Source of the DNA: Balamuthia mandrillaris
Taxonomy: Eukaryota > Discosea > Longamoebia > Balamuthiidae
Assembly (NCBI GenBank): GCA_031835245.1
Contig: JAVKOQ010000060.1
Location: 169,318-233,317 of the forward strand
DNA length: 64,000 nt
Reading direction: 5' to 3'
Position 1 is the first letter of the stretch; each line of letters opens with the position of its first letter. The notes beneath the pieces were generated by a model. It did not search any database, had not been told where the DNA came from, and worked only from the letters and a program-made list of their open reading frames with translations. The position numbers were made by a program, and so were the translations under genes. Below are positions 1 through 14,300 of the stretch, piece after piece.

Positions 1-3000
1 CTGCTCTTCTAGCTCTTCCCTCTTTTCGTTGATGAGGCGCACAAAGTGGGCGATGAAATCAAGGTAATGACGAGGGGTGACATAGTTGGATCTGCCTTGT
101 TGTCTAGAGAGCTGCCAGTTGGCGTCGTTAATGGTGTTGTGGACGTAGACGAGGGCGCTGATAACAGCATCGCGATGGGATGGATGAGTAGGATTAGACA
201 AAGGAAGGTTGGTCTCTGGGAAGAAGTCAGGAGGTTGATAGGTAGGATCATCCAGATCCACGTTCTTAGTGAACTCGGAGCCCACTTGGAACAAAGCTGC
301 ATCGGACCACTCTCCGAACCAGTCCAACACACAACGGTTGAACAAGGCAGGAGAAGTGGCAGCTCGGTTGTGGAAGTCGGGACTGGCAGGGTTCATCGTG
401 AACACAATGTGAAGATTGTTACGGACCTGCAAGGTGAACCACTTGTACATCTCTTCCTCTGTGTCCAAAATAAGACCACGGTTCTGGACAGCTTCCTTGC
501 ATTGATGCATGAGTGTAGTATATTCATCACCCTCAAAGAGACCGGGCACTTCACCGCTGGCCAGCAGCGTGTTCATCCTCTCCAGGAAGCTGGATTCCAG
601 CACGTTGGACTCGTCGAAAATGAAGCATATTTTCTCGTCAGCACAGCCCGCTCGCTTCATGACAGTTCGAAGATCGTTGTCGAAGTCTTCGGGGCTGTAG
701 CGGTTGTTGACCTTGATGGTGAAGATGCTGAGTCCGTTCATCCACGCCACGAAGCGGGAGAGCACAGTCTTACCACCACCGCTCACACCAATAAGTAGAG
801 CGTGTCCCTGTGGTTGACGGAACACTCGATCGATACGGAGAATGTGGTCCAACACTTCGTCAAAGATAACCAAGGGTACATCCAGCTCCTCCTCGTAGAA
901 TACCTTCAGCCTGGCCTTGACGTAATCACGGAGCTCAGCTCGTTCCACACGTACGTACTCTTTAGAGAGCCAGTTACTGAAGAGTATGGGCCTGGCCAAC
1001 GCCTTCTCATCGAGGTTGGGGAAGTGCTTCATGACGATGGCGTCAATAGTCTTGTCGGTCCATTGAGCTTCTTCTCGAGTGACCAGCCTATCCTGGAAGA
1101 GCCGCAGCCCTTCATGCACCCACAAGCGCATGAGCTCTTCCAGAGCGATACCTTCTCTTGCCTTGATGGCTGTGTAGAGGGCACGCAACCAGCGAGACAG
1201 TTCTCTGGGACTGTAGATGTAATGGGCGTGCATATCTGGCGTGAACCGCTTCTGGGAGGTCAAATAGAACTCCACCATAGCTTCCGTGAGAGAAGCCGCC
1301 TGCGAGCGCAGAGGCGGTTGCAGCTTCATCAACGAGCGGTAGAAGGTGCCATAGATCTGAATCAACGAGGACTCGGAGGGGAAATCAACGAGCAATAGGG
1401 GCACATGTCGCAGGAACCTGTGGGACAAGGGCACACGGCCTGCGTCTGTGGGAGGGTTGCATGCTCCCACGAACTGGATCCTCTCCAGGGTGATCCACTC
1501 GTGGTCTTTGTTGCCATCCGTGTTGATCTTCCAGTAGCCACCCTGCTCTGTCAGCTGTCGCATAAACGTGATGACGCGTTGGGTGCCATACGTGTCGTTG
1601 GCAGGAAGGTTGACCTCATCGCAAAACACGACCAGCCACTTGCCAACCTGCACAGGCTGCAGGACGGTTCCCTTGGGCGTATGCTTCAGCTCGCAGTGCT
1701 GCTCAAAGGTTTGCAGCAGGAGCTCTGGCGTTGTGGCGCTGGAAAAGTTGAGCGACACCATTTCAAAGTCGGGCAAGGATTTGAGGGTGCTATCTAGGGT
1801 CATGGTTTTACCGCTGCCTGGTGGGCCGCACAAGACGAGGGGTCTGTGCTCTGCCAACCAGGATCGAAGCACTTCGGTATGACGCACGGTATCCACAGTG
1901 GGAATGACCACATCCGGTGAGGCCACCATGTGAGTCTCCACTTCGACGGTTGGCACCAAAGTGCTCCACAGGTGCCAATCTCCGTCTTCCAGAGATACCC
2001 AGTAGTCCAGCAGGGAGGGACCAGAGGGGTCTGGCATTGGCGTTGTGGCCAGGCTCATCACATGCTTGCCAAAGGCCTCCCTATCGGAAAGACCCATGCT
2101 GCCGCCCAATCCCCACATCAGGGCATAATACAACCGGTTCGTCATATATCTCTCCAGCCGGTCCATCGGCAAGTGGAAGTCCGGGTGCTCCTGGTTGTAT
2201 TGCAGTATGTTGTAGATGCCTCTGTTGATGAGAGAGAACGATGACAGCAGCGTGCGCAAGCGAGTAAAGTCCATAATGTGGGTCTGTTTTTGGGCATAGG
2301 CCATACACTTGTCCACAAGGTTACCGTTCTCGAAGAAGGGTTCCAGGATCTTGGCCACATCTCGTTGAAGGAGCAAGCCAGAAGGAGCTTCTACTTTGCC
2401 CTCGTCCAACAAAGGCTCTTGCAGCGTGGAAGAGGAACCACCAGCGGTCGGTCTTTGCTTAGTGGCGGCGGTGACCCTACGGAACGACTCACGCTCCACT
2501 TCGTCGAGGGGCTCCCACTGAAGCCGGAGCAGGTAGTTAGTGTAGATCATCTGCGTGGTCAGCGTCTCCTCCGAGAACCAAACCATGCCACAGCGACTGA
2601 CAGTGGCTGGGGTTGCATAGCGAAGGTCCTGTACTTCGAACATGACCCGCACGTTGTCGGGCAGAGCCAGACGCTCGCCGTTGGGAAGGGTCAGCAGCTT
2701 GTTGTCATCCAGTAAACTGTTCAAATTTTCAACCCATTCAGGGTCCACATCACCGTCGAAGACGAACCAGTGTCGCTTATTGCTCTCTCCTCGCACATTA
2801 TCTACTATCTTACGAAGCAAGCCCGTAAACAGACCATCCGTCCATTCTCTGGTGGTGGCATCCAAAGAGCCAAAGAGCTGCTCCTTGGTGATAGCTTTGG
2901 GATCCAACACGTAGGCCTCGGCCTTGATGCCCTCGCACCTCTCCAAAGCTTCAAGCAGCACGCGCCATGCTGAGCTCTTGCCGCTGCCGGAAGGTCCTAC

Positions 3001-6000
3001 CATCATAACACCATGTCTTAGTATTTGGATCTGGTAAAGTTGCAACAGCTTCGCTTCCCACTCTGGGCTGACCACGAGGAAACGTTCCTTGCAAATCTCT
3101 GCGATTTTGGCTCGCAGCTCGTCCAAACTTATTGGGTTGGGCACTGAATTGGGGAATACGTCAGACAGTAGCGCCTGGAACAATGGAACATCACCGGCCA
3201 CCAGCTTTGGAATGACGTTCTCACAGATGCTTCGCAACAGGATCTCTTGTTCAAAGGTTGTCCACTCTGACTCGCTTTCCTTTGGCTTCTCTTCTTCCCC
3301 TTCCGTTATGGTGTAAGTCTTTCGCTTGATGTTACCAGCGCTCACCAACACGCTCTTCAGAGCTCGCAATCCAAAGTCGTAGTGGCTTTGGGTGGATAGT
3401 TGCTCGCGGCAGAGGTTGAACAGTGGTACCACTTTGCTTGCTAAGCGCTCCGCCGTCTTGAAGCCTTGTGAATAAAGCATCACCTGAGAAAGAGAGGCTG
3501 GTCAGGACCTTGATTTCTTTTTGCCTAGACTAGAGCAAGCATACCTGAGCAATCAACTCTCTGTCCGGTTGAATCATAGCAACGCCACGGAAGAGTTGCT
3601 TAAGATTGTCCGGCAAATTAGAGCGTCCCGCATAACCTGGATTCATTGTCACGAAGATACCCTAAATAAAATTTGAGAAACAAGTTCATCACAATAAGAT
3701 AACAGTTTTCACAGTGATTGAGGAGGATGTGTGTACCATGACGGGGTTGATTTTGACGGATTTGCCGATGATCTCCACTTCTTTGGCCTTCTCCTTGAGT
3801 GCCACTTGAATGCCCTGGATCTGCTGAGAGACAGCAGAGAGCATCCGCTCTTCCAGACGATTGAATTCGTCAAAGCATCCCCACGCACCACATTGACAAA
3901 GTCCAACAAAGATACGGCCCATGGCTTGGAAGTCAAAGTTTTCATCACAACAAAATACCAAAACAAATCGACCAAGTTGAGTACCCAACGCCTTAACTGT
4001 TTCTGTTTTGCCGGTACCGGCAGGACCGAAAGGACTGCCACCCAGACGAGCTTCCAGGGCTTGCGTTAGGGTCAAGTAGCAACGATCCGTCAATGGGGTC
4101 TGCACAAGTCGTTCGGCCACGCCCAAGTACTCGAATCCATAAGTGAATGAGGCATTGGCCATTCGCACGGTCAATCTTTTCAGAAGCGAGTCCTTGCTAG
4201 GGTTCCAATAAAATCTCATTTCTTGGAGCCACATAAAGTCAGCGGCACTGCTTATTTTGTGCTTGATCAACTATATTAACGTGGACCAAAACAAGTGTCA
4301 GATAAGATAGTGTCAAACAAAAGCGAGCATGACTTCGAAACTAAAATACCTTTCGGATGACATCTCGTTGATGAACGCATTCAGTGATAAGGTGTTCGTG
4401 TTTTACACGCTTAGTTGGGGCGAGATCCTCTATAACGCTATCGGCCAACAGGTTCAGTTTGTTCTCAATGTTTTGCAGAACTTTGGCGAGTCCTTGTTGG
4501 GCTGACTCCGAAGAACCTCCCTCTTCGCCCAGGGCCTGCTCTACTTCCCTGCACCACAGCACTTGAGAGGCGAGAACCACGAGCTGTGCTGGACATCTAT
4601 CAATCCAAGACAGATAGGCCTTCGTGTCCAAGGTTGCCGCTTGTTCTATAACTTCCATTTCTGCTATGTAATCCTGTAAGAGAGAGGCAAGCGTGAATTT
4701 CATCTCGTTTTCGACCGTGCTCAGCCATTCGTATATCTTGGGGTGGTCCTTGAGTGAGACCGCCTTCTTAAACATCACCACCTCGCCTTCGCGGGACGAC
4801 ATGCCCAATATGTTGGCCTGCTCTTCGTCAAGTACCAATGAGGCCAATCCTGCAAACATTTTTTTAAGATGTTTCTGCACCTTAAAACTATGTAATGCGT
4901 GAGTTAATTGTGCAACTCTAGAGAAATTGGTGGTAACAAATAAAGGCTATAAAGACGTACATGTCCTTGCTGTTACCGATAATCTCCAACAAGTCCTCAT
5001 CACCAACAAAGTAAAAGCGTGGGAAGGCAGAGCGTTGTCTCTCGAGATATTCACCGAGGGCTTTTTGGATCTTGGTCAGCAGATCGGAAAGCCTTTCAAG
5101 AGAACGGAACAGGCCCTCGATCTCCAGCACCTCCAGAATTAAAGGTGCCTTGCTGACTTTGCGCATGAGAGTAACAAACTCGGTGTTGATGCTACGGAAG
5201 CGGGTGCTTTCCACGGGCAATAGGTGTTGAATATCTCCACTTCCAGCAAAGATGCCTTCCAGGTATACCCATCTACGCTGAACATCAATCCACACGTCAA
5301 AGATCTGCTGAATACGATTCAATTTATCTTCCCAGCCGCTAGCTTCCTCTTTGAAGACCTTGAAGTAAGGAGACATCTTCATGGCGCCCAACGAGTTGGA
5401 GTGCTCTGCTACTTTGGCAAAGAGGTCGTCCCAGCCACGAATAAGTCGGCACTTGTTCTGGTAGTTCACCAAGTCGAGTTCATACTGCTGCCAGAATTGG
5501 CGAATCTGAAAGTAAAGAAAGATGTGATTACTAACGTAACTCTCCATCTTTACGAGCTTATGGAGCATATGCAAACCTGTTTAATAAATTCTTCCAAGGC
5601 AAGTTCTCCTTGTGCCTGCTGGATGATATCTTTGAACAGCTTGGCATTTCTATTCAAGTCGCAGTCCCAGATATCCCCGAGTGTCAACTCTGTAAATAGC
5701 CAATTTGCATTTAATTGTCGCCGCAGAGTCTTCCAGTGTCTCTCTTTGAGGGCCTCAGAGCGCAAATCTACAATAATCATGTTGGCTTTAAGGTGTCTAC
5801 AAAATGACAAAAGAGAGTTAGACAAATCACTTATTTCCTGCAAACTGATGATTGGAGTGAGTGACGCACGATTTCACTGTTGATTGCAAGTGCTCGAAGG
5901 CAGAATACTGCCTGACGCGGTTTGGCAAAGTCTTTAAGCTGGAGAGGATCTCATCCAGAGAGTGGCGTATCTGGAATGGACAATAGAGATTTATAAGCAA

Positions 6001-9000
6001 TTTGGTGTGTTTGTTTTTTTTTTTGAGCTGATGTAGGTACCTTTCGTGGGATAACCGCCGACCAAGGAATCTCTTTCAAGGTGTCCAAACTCTTCCATAC
6101 GTCGGATAACTTGTTCCACACTTCCTTCAAATCATTCATTTCTTCTTCGATGGGTGTTAAGACGTCCTCCGACTGTATTAAAAGGTAAGGAGCTAAAGAG
6201 AGAGAAAAAAAAAGGAATTTAAAACGGTTGTAGCGCACCTCAGTTTCCAGGTTAAGAGCGACCTTAGCCTTGCAAATGCGATCATATTCCTCTTTAAGTC
6301 TTACGAGCCGCCCATCGAAAATCTTCAACGTCTCAAGAGCAGTTGTGAACTTCGTATCCCCAGAAACCGGTTTGGAATTGTTCCAGTCCTCGCTAAACTG
6401 GCGGATCTTTTCTGCGACAGACTTTCCTTCAGCGGCAACTTTCATCTGCAATGCTGGAATTTCGGAGTTGATAGAATCTGTCTTGCGACTGAGTATCTCA
6501 TTGAATGCATTCCACTCGCCCTCTACCATGTCAAACTCCAGCCAATCAGCAGGAAATTGGAAGCGTTGGCGACGCAGCAAATCTTGTCCTGAACCGTAAC
6601 AACGAAGCTCTTCTTCCCATGCCTTTGTTTATGATAATAAGAATAACCAACATTCGTCATGAGATGGATGTAAGGTGTCGAAAATATAATTTGAGAAACC
6701 ACGTACCGGGATGCACTTCTTGATTTCTTGAACTCTGATGATGAAGGCCACTGCCTCCGCAGTGGAGTCTGTCTCAACTGAGTGTTGTTCAAGCTCCACA
6801 CGGGATGAAGAGATTTTGCTCTGGAATGTGCAGGATAGCAATAACGTTGTAAGAAACTCGTAATATAGGAAGAGAAAAAAATGGATACATACATGGAAGG
6901 CCTTCATGCTATCGGCAAGCTTTATGCCGAACTTTTTCAAGACATCCTTGTGCCAAAAGTCATATTTGTGATTCACATTGGACTGAACTTGGCCATAACG
7001 AATTACAACAGTACCAAAGGACTTTTCGCTCTCAGAAGTATCAAACGTCTTACGAGAACGTTTGATTTGTTCTAGAACCTGCAATTAAAAACGTTAGTCG
7101 GATTTGGCCAAACTGTGGGAAGTAAAATATGGAGCCAAACCTTTTGCCAGGTGAACAAGTCATCACCAAGGCGAGAATACAGCGTAGAAGCTTCCATATC
7201 CCAAAGTGCTTGATACTGCAGCCATATTTGAACATACTGCTCAACTTCACGCAGCTTATCCTCCAGAGTATTGTACGCTTGCTTCATAGCACCTTCGGGC
7301 AAGCGAGCCAACTAATAGCGCAAAAAAAAGTTAGAACACTGCCAACAGGCTATTCTACAACGAATAGAGCAAAAACAGATAGGCACCAGTTGTCTATAAG
7401 TGTTGATAGCAGCAGCGTGCATATCTTTCTTGTGGACAAGACCTTCATCATAACGAGAACTTTGTGGTCGGGAAAGGTCACAAATGTTGGCCAACCAAGT
7501 AGAGAGCTGTTGCACCCAGTGTTCCCTTGCATGCTCCAAAGGGGGATCTAGTGCAATAATCTGGTTACGGATGACAATCTCGTGATAACTGGTTTCTATC
7601 TTGGGTCTGTATAACTTTTTCCTATGCAAGGGTTGTTGCGCTTCTTTGACTTCGGTAGAGAGCATGTCTCCATCAGAGGTAGCGGAGGGCGCCACTTCTC
7701 CTTGGTCACTATCACGAGAGGCAGGGACACTACCAGCTGGGGCTCTTTTCCGTCTGGCCATGGCGCTGGAGCGGTAAGAGGAAGCTGTGGAGATGGAGTG
7801 CTGCGACTCCACCACTTCGTCATCTTGGCCGAAGGTGGAAATCCAGGCCTGGAACGCTTCTTCTAAGCGTTGTAACAGAATCTTTTCGATCTGCTTGTCC
7901 AACTCCCTCACCCAGGACTCCAAGTTGGAATAAGAAGCCAGATTGAGGTAGTCCACCACCTTTTGTATGTTTTCCATGACTTGGCTCAGAGTGTCCTTTT
8001 CCAGCGCGCACAAAGCCAAGGTGTTCAACGCGGTTTGGATTTCCGAGTACTTGACAAGTAGCTCATCCACCTTATCCTTGAAGGTAAGCACCGAGTCGGA
8101 AAGACGTCGAACGTAGGGATCGACCTTAGAAAGCGTCTCCCACTTGATGTGAAAGCCCTCGCTGATATGATGCTGCACATCTAGCTTGTAGGCCGAGATG
8201 AGGGGAGCGATCTCTGGTCCAATCTTGGCTGAGGTCTGGGTGTAAGTTCGGATGGCTTCCTTCAAAGAAACAGCGAACGGATAGACCTGCTTCGCTCCAC
8301 TTGCCAACAAGGTGATCGAAAAGGGGACGCGGAAATTGAGCCATTGCAGGTTGCGTACTTCCTTGAAAAGGGTGATGATGTTCGGGTCGAAATGCACATC
8401 TAGCATGAGAGTCTTTCCTTTCTTTGTTACATTGAGCAACCGCCCTGATACTTGAAAATTACGCGATTCCACGTCTTTGGCCCATTTTTCGAAGATCTAA
8501 TAATGATGGCGAAGAAGGCCGAAAAAGTTAAAAGGCTAAAACTTCGCGCAAGTGAGTGTCATCAAAGGAAGTTGTGTACATACAACGTTAGCGTTAAGCT
8601 TTCTGCGGAACCTCTCACCATCAGCTTTGAGCTTCTGGCCCTCCACATCGCGCTCCCAACCTTGACCCAACACATCTTCCACTCTTTGCATTTCGGTGGC
8701 GAGCTGACGCTCAATCTGCCTGGCCCAGATAATAGCTCCAGACACTGGTGGCAAATCTCTGAGTTGACTCATGCGGTAGGCCTCTGAGTTGCTGTATTGA
8801 GTCTTGAATTTGTCATGAAGTCCTTTGATATCGTCCTTCACTCGCTCAATGAGTTGTGTTTGGTATTCCTGGATAGCACCACGGATGCGAGGACGGAAGA
8901 ACAGGGCGTTAAACTTGGAAAAGACCCTGAACATTTCGCTTGCATTCTTGGCCGTTGCTAACTTGTCTCGAAGCTTGGCTGTAATTTGAGACTCGACGCG

Positions 9001-9996
9001 ATCGATCTTCGAGTCATATCTCTTAACCGCAGCCTCCCAAATCTCTGTCCCCTCTATCCAAACAGTAAGACACAAGGTGCGATTTTATAAATTCAAAAAA
9101 AGAGAGAAAACGTACCTCTTGAAAGGTCGAGAATATCATTCACACGGGTGACTTCCTCGTAGGCATCTTTGATTTCTTGGCTTGCATTACGCCCATCTGC
9201 GCTGTTTGGCGAGAGCACTCGCACTATAACGTTCAACAATTCTTCATGTTGATGCCTAAACTTACGCAATTGGGAGATGCGCTCTTGCAATGGGCGATTC
9301 TCTGCGTTAACCTAACAAAGAGGGTTTACATGTTAGAACGAGAGTCCTTATTGGAAGTGGACAATTGGCACGTACTCGTAGCGGGATTTTATCTTTCTGG
9401 CGCTTCCGGGCAAGATCCCTGATGGAGTCGCGGAAGCTATCAAACTCATCCTCCCAAACAGCAAATAGAGTGCGGCAGGCAGAGGTTATCTGATCAAACT
9501 CGGGGTAGGTTAGGTGCATTAAACGTTTTGCCCGCAAAAGCATCAACAATTTGGAACACATGTCGCGTGAAACAGCCTCTACCAAACGGAGATAGCGTGG
9601 GATAGGATAGTGGGCATTCTTGGTTCTCTTCAAGTGGGTAAAGATGGCTTTAACTGCTTCAGAAACCTTCTCCACCTCGCTGGCGGTTAAAAGCTCATCA
9701 ACAGGGAAATCTTTCATAAGGCTTTTGTAGTGAAGAACTACAAAAAACAAAAAAACAAAAAAACACAAATGAGTAAAAAAGGTCGTGGTATGAAGCTCTG
9801 ATATAAGGCTCTAACCTGTCTCTTTGGCTTTCTTCAAGCCAATAGTATCGGTGTCAAACGCAGCAGTTGCGTGGAAACGTTTTGCTTGTTTCAAAATGCC
9901 AAGAGTACATTCTATTTAAAGAGATGAAAGAACAGTAAATTATCAGGCGGGAAATGGAGAGAAGGGATAGTAATGAAGAAGCTTGTAACGAGGATG

Positions 9997-10033
<37 letters not shown>

Positions 10034-11099
10034 GGAATGTGACTGCATACGTGCTTCAGGGGAGGCAAGTTGCTCAGTAATATCATTTAACACTCCTTCC
10101 AGTTCCATCCAAAACTTGATTTCTTGCGATGTTTCGCTATTAGGGGGCATGTTCTCAATTCTTTCGTGCTTTGTGACCTTTTGAATGTTGCGAATCCATG
10201 TGTTTACTCCGGCCTGCAAAGCGTTCAAAAAGTCGGTGTCGGCTGCCCGCACTTCCAAGTCTTGCACTTTCAGCGTTCTGCCATGCTCTTTGCACTTTAG
10301 AAAAAAATGATTCGGTTAGATAAGCCTTTTAGGCAAAACATGAATAGGCAGTGAGTACGAACCGCAGCAGACGCCTGTAAGATCTCAGGATAAAACGCGA
10401 GTTTCACTTCCTCGATTTGTATGTTTTGCTTGCAGTTGTAGAGGGAAAGCTCCAGCTCGGCAATTTTCTTGTCAACGGTGGCCAACCCCTTGGGGTCCTT
10501 CTCGCTGGTCTTCTCCGAGGACTTGGCATAGGAACGGAAGAAGGGGGCCAACGAGTTGTGCACAAAGGAGTGGAGCGTCTCAAAGGGAGTGCCGCTGGCA
10601 AACTTGAGGAGCTGCACCTGGGAAGCCACGCTCTTGCTGCCCCCGAACACGCAGTCCTCTGGCTGGTTTTTGATGACGACCATGCTTGGGCTCTTCTCAT
10701 CCGTGAAGCTGACCTCCAAGCCAAACTCTACCGTTGCGCCCTCTTTGGGGGAAGCACCTACTTGCGTGAAAGAAGAAGTAAGAGAGTGAGCGAGAGTGAG
10801 AGAGAGAAAGAGAGAGAGAGAAGAGTAGTGATGAGACGTCAAGTGTTTCATCAACAATCTCGATTTTGTGTGCTATTATTGTTGCAAACAAACAAACCTT
10901 GCTCTGACTCTTCCGGTGCAGTGTATTGGCAGAAAAGCACAGAAGTCCTGCTGTCAGTAGCGAATTGATGAATCTTGGCTTTGGCGTCGGTGCTCTCCAG
11001 TGCGTGGGCAAAATCGGTTGCCGGCACGCCCAAGATCAAGGGACCGGCTTGCGCCAAGTACTCCTCCACGGCACGCCTTGCCGCTGCTTCCTCCTCCAT
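1..11099 (-). CDS. DYNC1H1: Cytoplasmic dynein 1 heavy chain, 3' end outside window
   Basis: Motor subunit of cytoplasmic dynein, which walks to microtubule minus ends. The ATG at 11099 opens a tail with close family matches, then the linker, then the AAA ring. Walker A motifs are visible for AAA1 (GPAGTGKT, about 4003-4029), AAA2 (GPSGSGKS, about 2970-2998), AAA3 (GPPGSGKT, about 1803-1829) and AAA4 (GVSGGGKT, about 768-790). AAA1 Walker B reads CFDEFNRL. The sequence leaves the window just after AAA4, where the stalk begins, so AAA5, AAA6 and the microtubule-binding domain are missing only because of the window edge. There are many short GT-AG introns, for example 3484-3544, 3662-3737 and 4271-4350. 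A basic, serine-rich insert of about 60 residues (7600-7850) lies between tail and linker. Tail and motor agree with the cytoplasmic-1 class rather than axonemal dyneins. The start codon is inferred from the first homologous exon. Confidence 0.96.
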
Positions 11100-11381
11100 T
11101 TGTCGTCTGTTTTTTTTTTAATGTAGAATAAAACTTGTGTAAAACTTGTTATTTCGGTGGTTACTGCTTGTTTTCGTGGAGGAGCAGCGCCAGCCCCTTT
11201 CTTCTCCCCCCTTTTCTTCGCCTCTCTCTCTCTCTCTCTCTCCTTTTTTTTATTTATTGTTTATGTCAGTACTATCCATATTCGGTTAGGGATGACGTCA
11301 ATTCTTGATATATGTTGCAAACAGACCTATAGGTTCGCGTCGTCCTGAAGGACAGAGAGAGAGGAAACGGAAGCTGATCGA
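11100..11381. promoter_or_regulatory. Head-to-head intergenic region, dynein / DYW-PPR
   Basis: About 280 bases separate the divergent dynein and PPR start codons. The stretch holds a (CT)n tract at 11221-11243 and T-rich runs, and no coding sequence I can support. A shared promoter is inferred from the geometry only. Confidence 0.4.
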
Positions 11382-14300
11382 ATGATGTGGGGCCGGGGCG
11401 TTGTGCTGCCCGCCAGGGGAGGGAAGCTGAACCAAGGGCGTGCTTGTCAGCGCTTGCCGTTGCGCTCTGGCGCTTGCTTTCTCCAGAATCGCAGATACTA
11501 CTTCGCGAGCTCCTTCCGTTGTTGCGGTGAGCGAGTGCTTGTCCTACTTTTCTTTCTCTTATCACCCATACTTTCGTTACTCGTCTTTGTTGTGCTTTGC
11601 ACCCAATCGCTTGTTCTCCACTCACTGTGCCACCAATAGAGAAAAGCAAAGAGGGAAAACCAAGGAGGAGCATCCAGGAACAACGGCACACGCGCAATAG
11701 CACGTCGGCAGGCTTTCCTCAAAATGCAACCATTACTACCCCCGCTAGGGAGGCCGGATTGGGCAGAGAACACACACGGCAGCTGCAAGGGCTAGCGAGA
11801 GGAGCAGGCCGCCTTCAGGCAGGCGTACTGAGCAGCACGTTGGAGGAGATGGAAAGGGCGGGGGTAAGAGCGGAGGATCGAACTTACATGGACCTGCTCA
11901 AGCGCTGCAAGCAGGAGAGGAGCCTGCAAGCCACCCAGCGGGTGCATGCTCACCTCCTTTCTCTCTCTTCCACTTCTGGTGGGCGACGGGTGCCTTCCAG
12001 CCTTGCTGCTTCCCTGATCAGTGCCTATGGGGCATGCGGCAAGCTGGACCAGGCTAGTGCAGTGTTTAAGCAGCACTTCAAGGAAGGCGAGCCGTGGACA
12101 TGGAACGCAATGATGCAAGCTCGCACACAGTGTGGTCATGGGAAGGAAGCCCTGGAGCTGTTCCAAGAGATGCAGCAGGCTGGCGTGCCAGCAGGTTCCT
12201 TGACCTTCTCCATCGTCCTCAAGGCCTGCGCGATGGCGAAGGACTTGGAGGCGGGCAAGCGTGTGCACGCTGAGCTGCTTCGCCGCGGCTCGTTAAGCGT
12301 CTCCGAGTCAACGGCACTGATCAACATGTATGGCAAATGTGGAAGGATGGAAGAGGCGCGCGCTGTATTCCAAAACATGAAGGAACGAGACGTGGTAACG
12401 TGGACCGCTATGATTACGGGGGAAACCCAAAGTGGCTGCGGGAAAGAAGCACTGGAGCTATTCAAACAGATGCAGCAGGCTGGCGTGCCAGCAGACCCCT
12501 TCACTTTCGCCAGTATCCTCAAGGCGTGCGCGATGACAAAGGATTTGGAGGTGGGCAAGCGTGTGCATGCTGAGCTGCTCCGCCGTGGCTTGTTAGGCAC
12601 CTCTGAGTCAACCGCACTGATCAACATGTATGGTAAATGTGGAAGGATGGAAGAGGCACGTTCTGTTTTTCGTGGTATGACGGAACGGAACGTGGTAACG
12701 TGGACATCCATGATTACAGAGGAAACCCAAAGCGGTCACGGGAAGGAGGCCCTGGAGCTATTCAAAGAGATGCAGTGGGCTGGCGTGTCAGCAAACTCCT
12801 TCACCTTTGCCAGTGTCCTCAAGGCCTGCGCGATGATAAAGGACTTGGAGGCGGGAAAGCGTGTGCATGCTGAGCTACTCTCTCGTGGCATGTTGAGAAT
12901 CTCTGAAGCAAATGCCCTGATCAACATGTATGGTAAATGTGGGAGGATAGAAGAGGCACGCGCTGTGTTCCATGGGATGAATGAACGAGACGTGGTAACG
13001 TGGACCGCTATGATTACGGAGGAAACACAAAGTGGACATGGGAAGGAAGCTCTGGCGCTATTCCAAGAAATGAAGCAGAAAGGTGTGCCAGTAGACTCTA
13101 TGACCTTCGCTAGCGTGCTCAAGGCGTGCGCGATGACAAAGGATTTGGAGGTGGGCAAGCGTGTGCATGCTGAGCTGCTCCGCCGCGGCTCGTTAAGCGT
13201 CTCCGAGTCAAATGCCCTGATCAGCATGTATGGCAAATGTGGGAGAATAGAGGAGGCACGTTCTGTTTTTCGTGGAATGAAGGAACGGAACGTGGTAACG
13301 TGGACATCCATGATTACAGAGGAAACCCAAAGTGGCTGCGGGAAAGAAGCCCTGGAGCTATTCAAAGAGATGCAGCAGGCTGGCATGCCAGCGGACGCCT
13401 TTACCTTTGCTGGTGCCCTCAAAGCCTGTGCGGATACGGCAGACTTGGCGATAGGCAAGCAAGTGCATTCTGAGCTACTTCACAGAGGTCTAATTCCTGA
13501 TGTTCTTCTCTCGACGGCCCTGATCAACATGTATGGTAAATGTGGGAGAATAGAGGAAGCACGCGCTGTGTTCCAGGAGATGAAGGAACAGAACATCGTT
13601 TCATGGAATGCAATGATAGCCGTGCATGGACTACATGGACAAGGCAAAGAAGCACTGGCCACATTTGATGAGATGCAACAACAAGGTGTGCAGCCAGACG
13701 CCATCACATTCACCAACGTGTTGAACGCGTGCAGCCATGCAGGGCTGGTGGAGGAAGGCATGGCCTGCTTTGCTGACATGACAGAAAAGCACAGCATCCA
13801 GCCCACAGTGGAACATTACAACTGCATGGTAGACCTGCTGGGTCGGGCAGGGAGGGTGGAGGAGGCGGAAACTTTGATCCACGCGATGGAGGTCCCACCT
13901 GATGCGGTGACATGGATGGCTTTGTTAGGGGCATGCCGAGGGACCAAGGATGTGCAGCGAGGCAAAAGAGCAGCAGAGAAAGCAATCGAATTGGATCCAG
14001 AGAACGCAGCACCCTTTGTGGTGCTTTCCAACATCTTGGCAGCCGCAGGGCAATGGAAGGAGGTGGAGAGAGTGCGCAAGCAGATGGAGGAACGCAACGT
14101 GAAGAAAGAGCCAGGAAGGAGCTGGATCACTGTGGATGGGCAGCTTCATAGCTTCGTGGTGAAAGATCGTAGCCACCCACGCAGCCCAGAGATCTACCAA
14201 CAATTAGCCCAGCTGGACCAGCTTATGAAGGCCGCCGGCTACAAGCCAGACACGGACTGGGTGCTGCACGATGTGCCGGACGAGCAGAAGGAGGAGGAGC

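Noticed and set aside
46-798. 250-codon plus-strand frame
   Set aside because: Antisense shadow of the dynein AAA4 exon, which matches the family residue by residue.
12136-13458. Long minus-strand frames opposite the PPR gene
   Set aside because: Repeat-unit shadows with the same 300-nt period; no domain.
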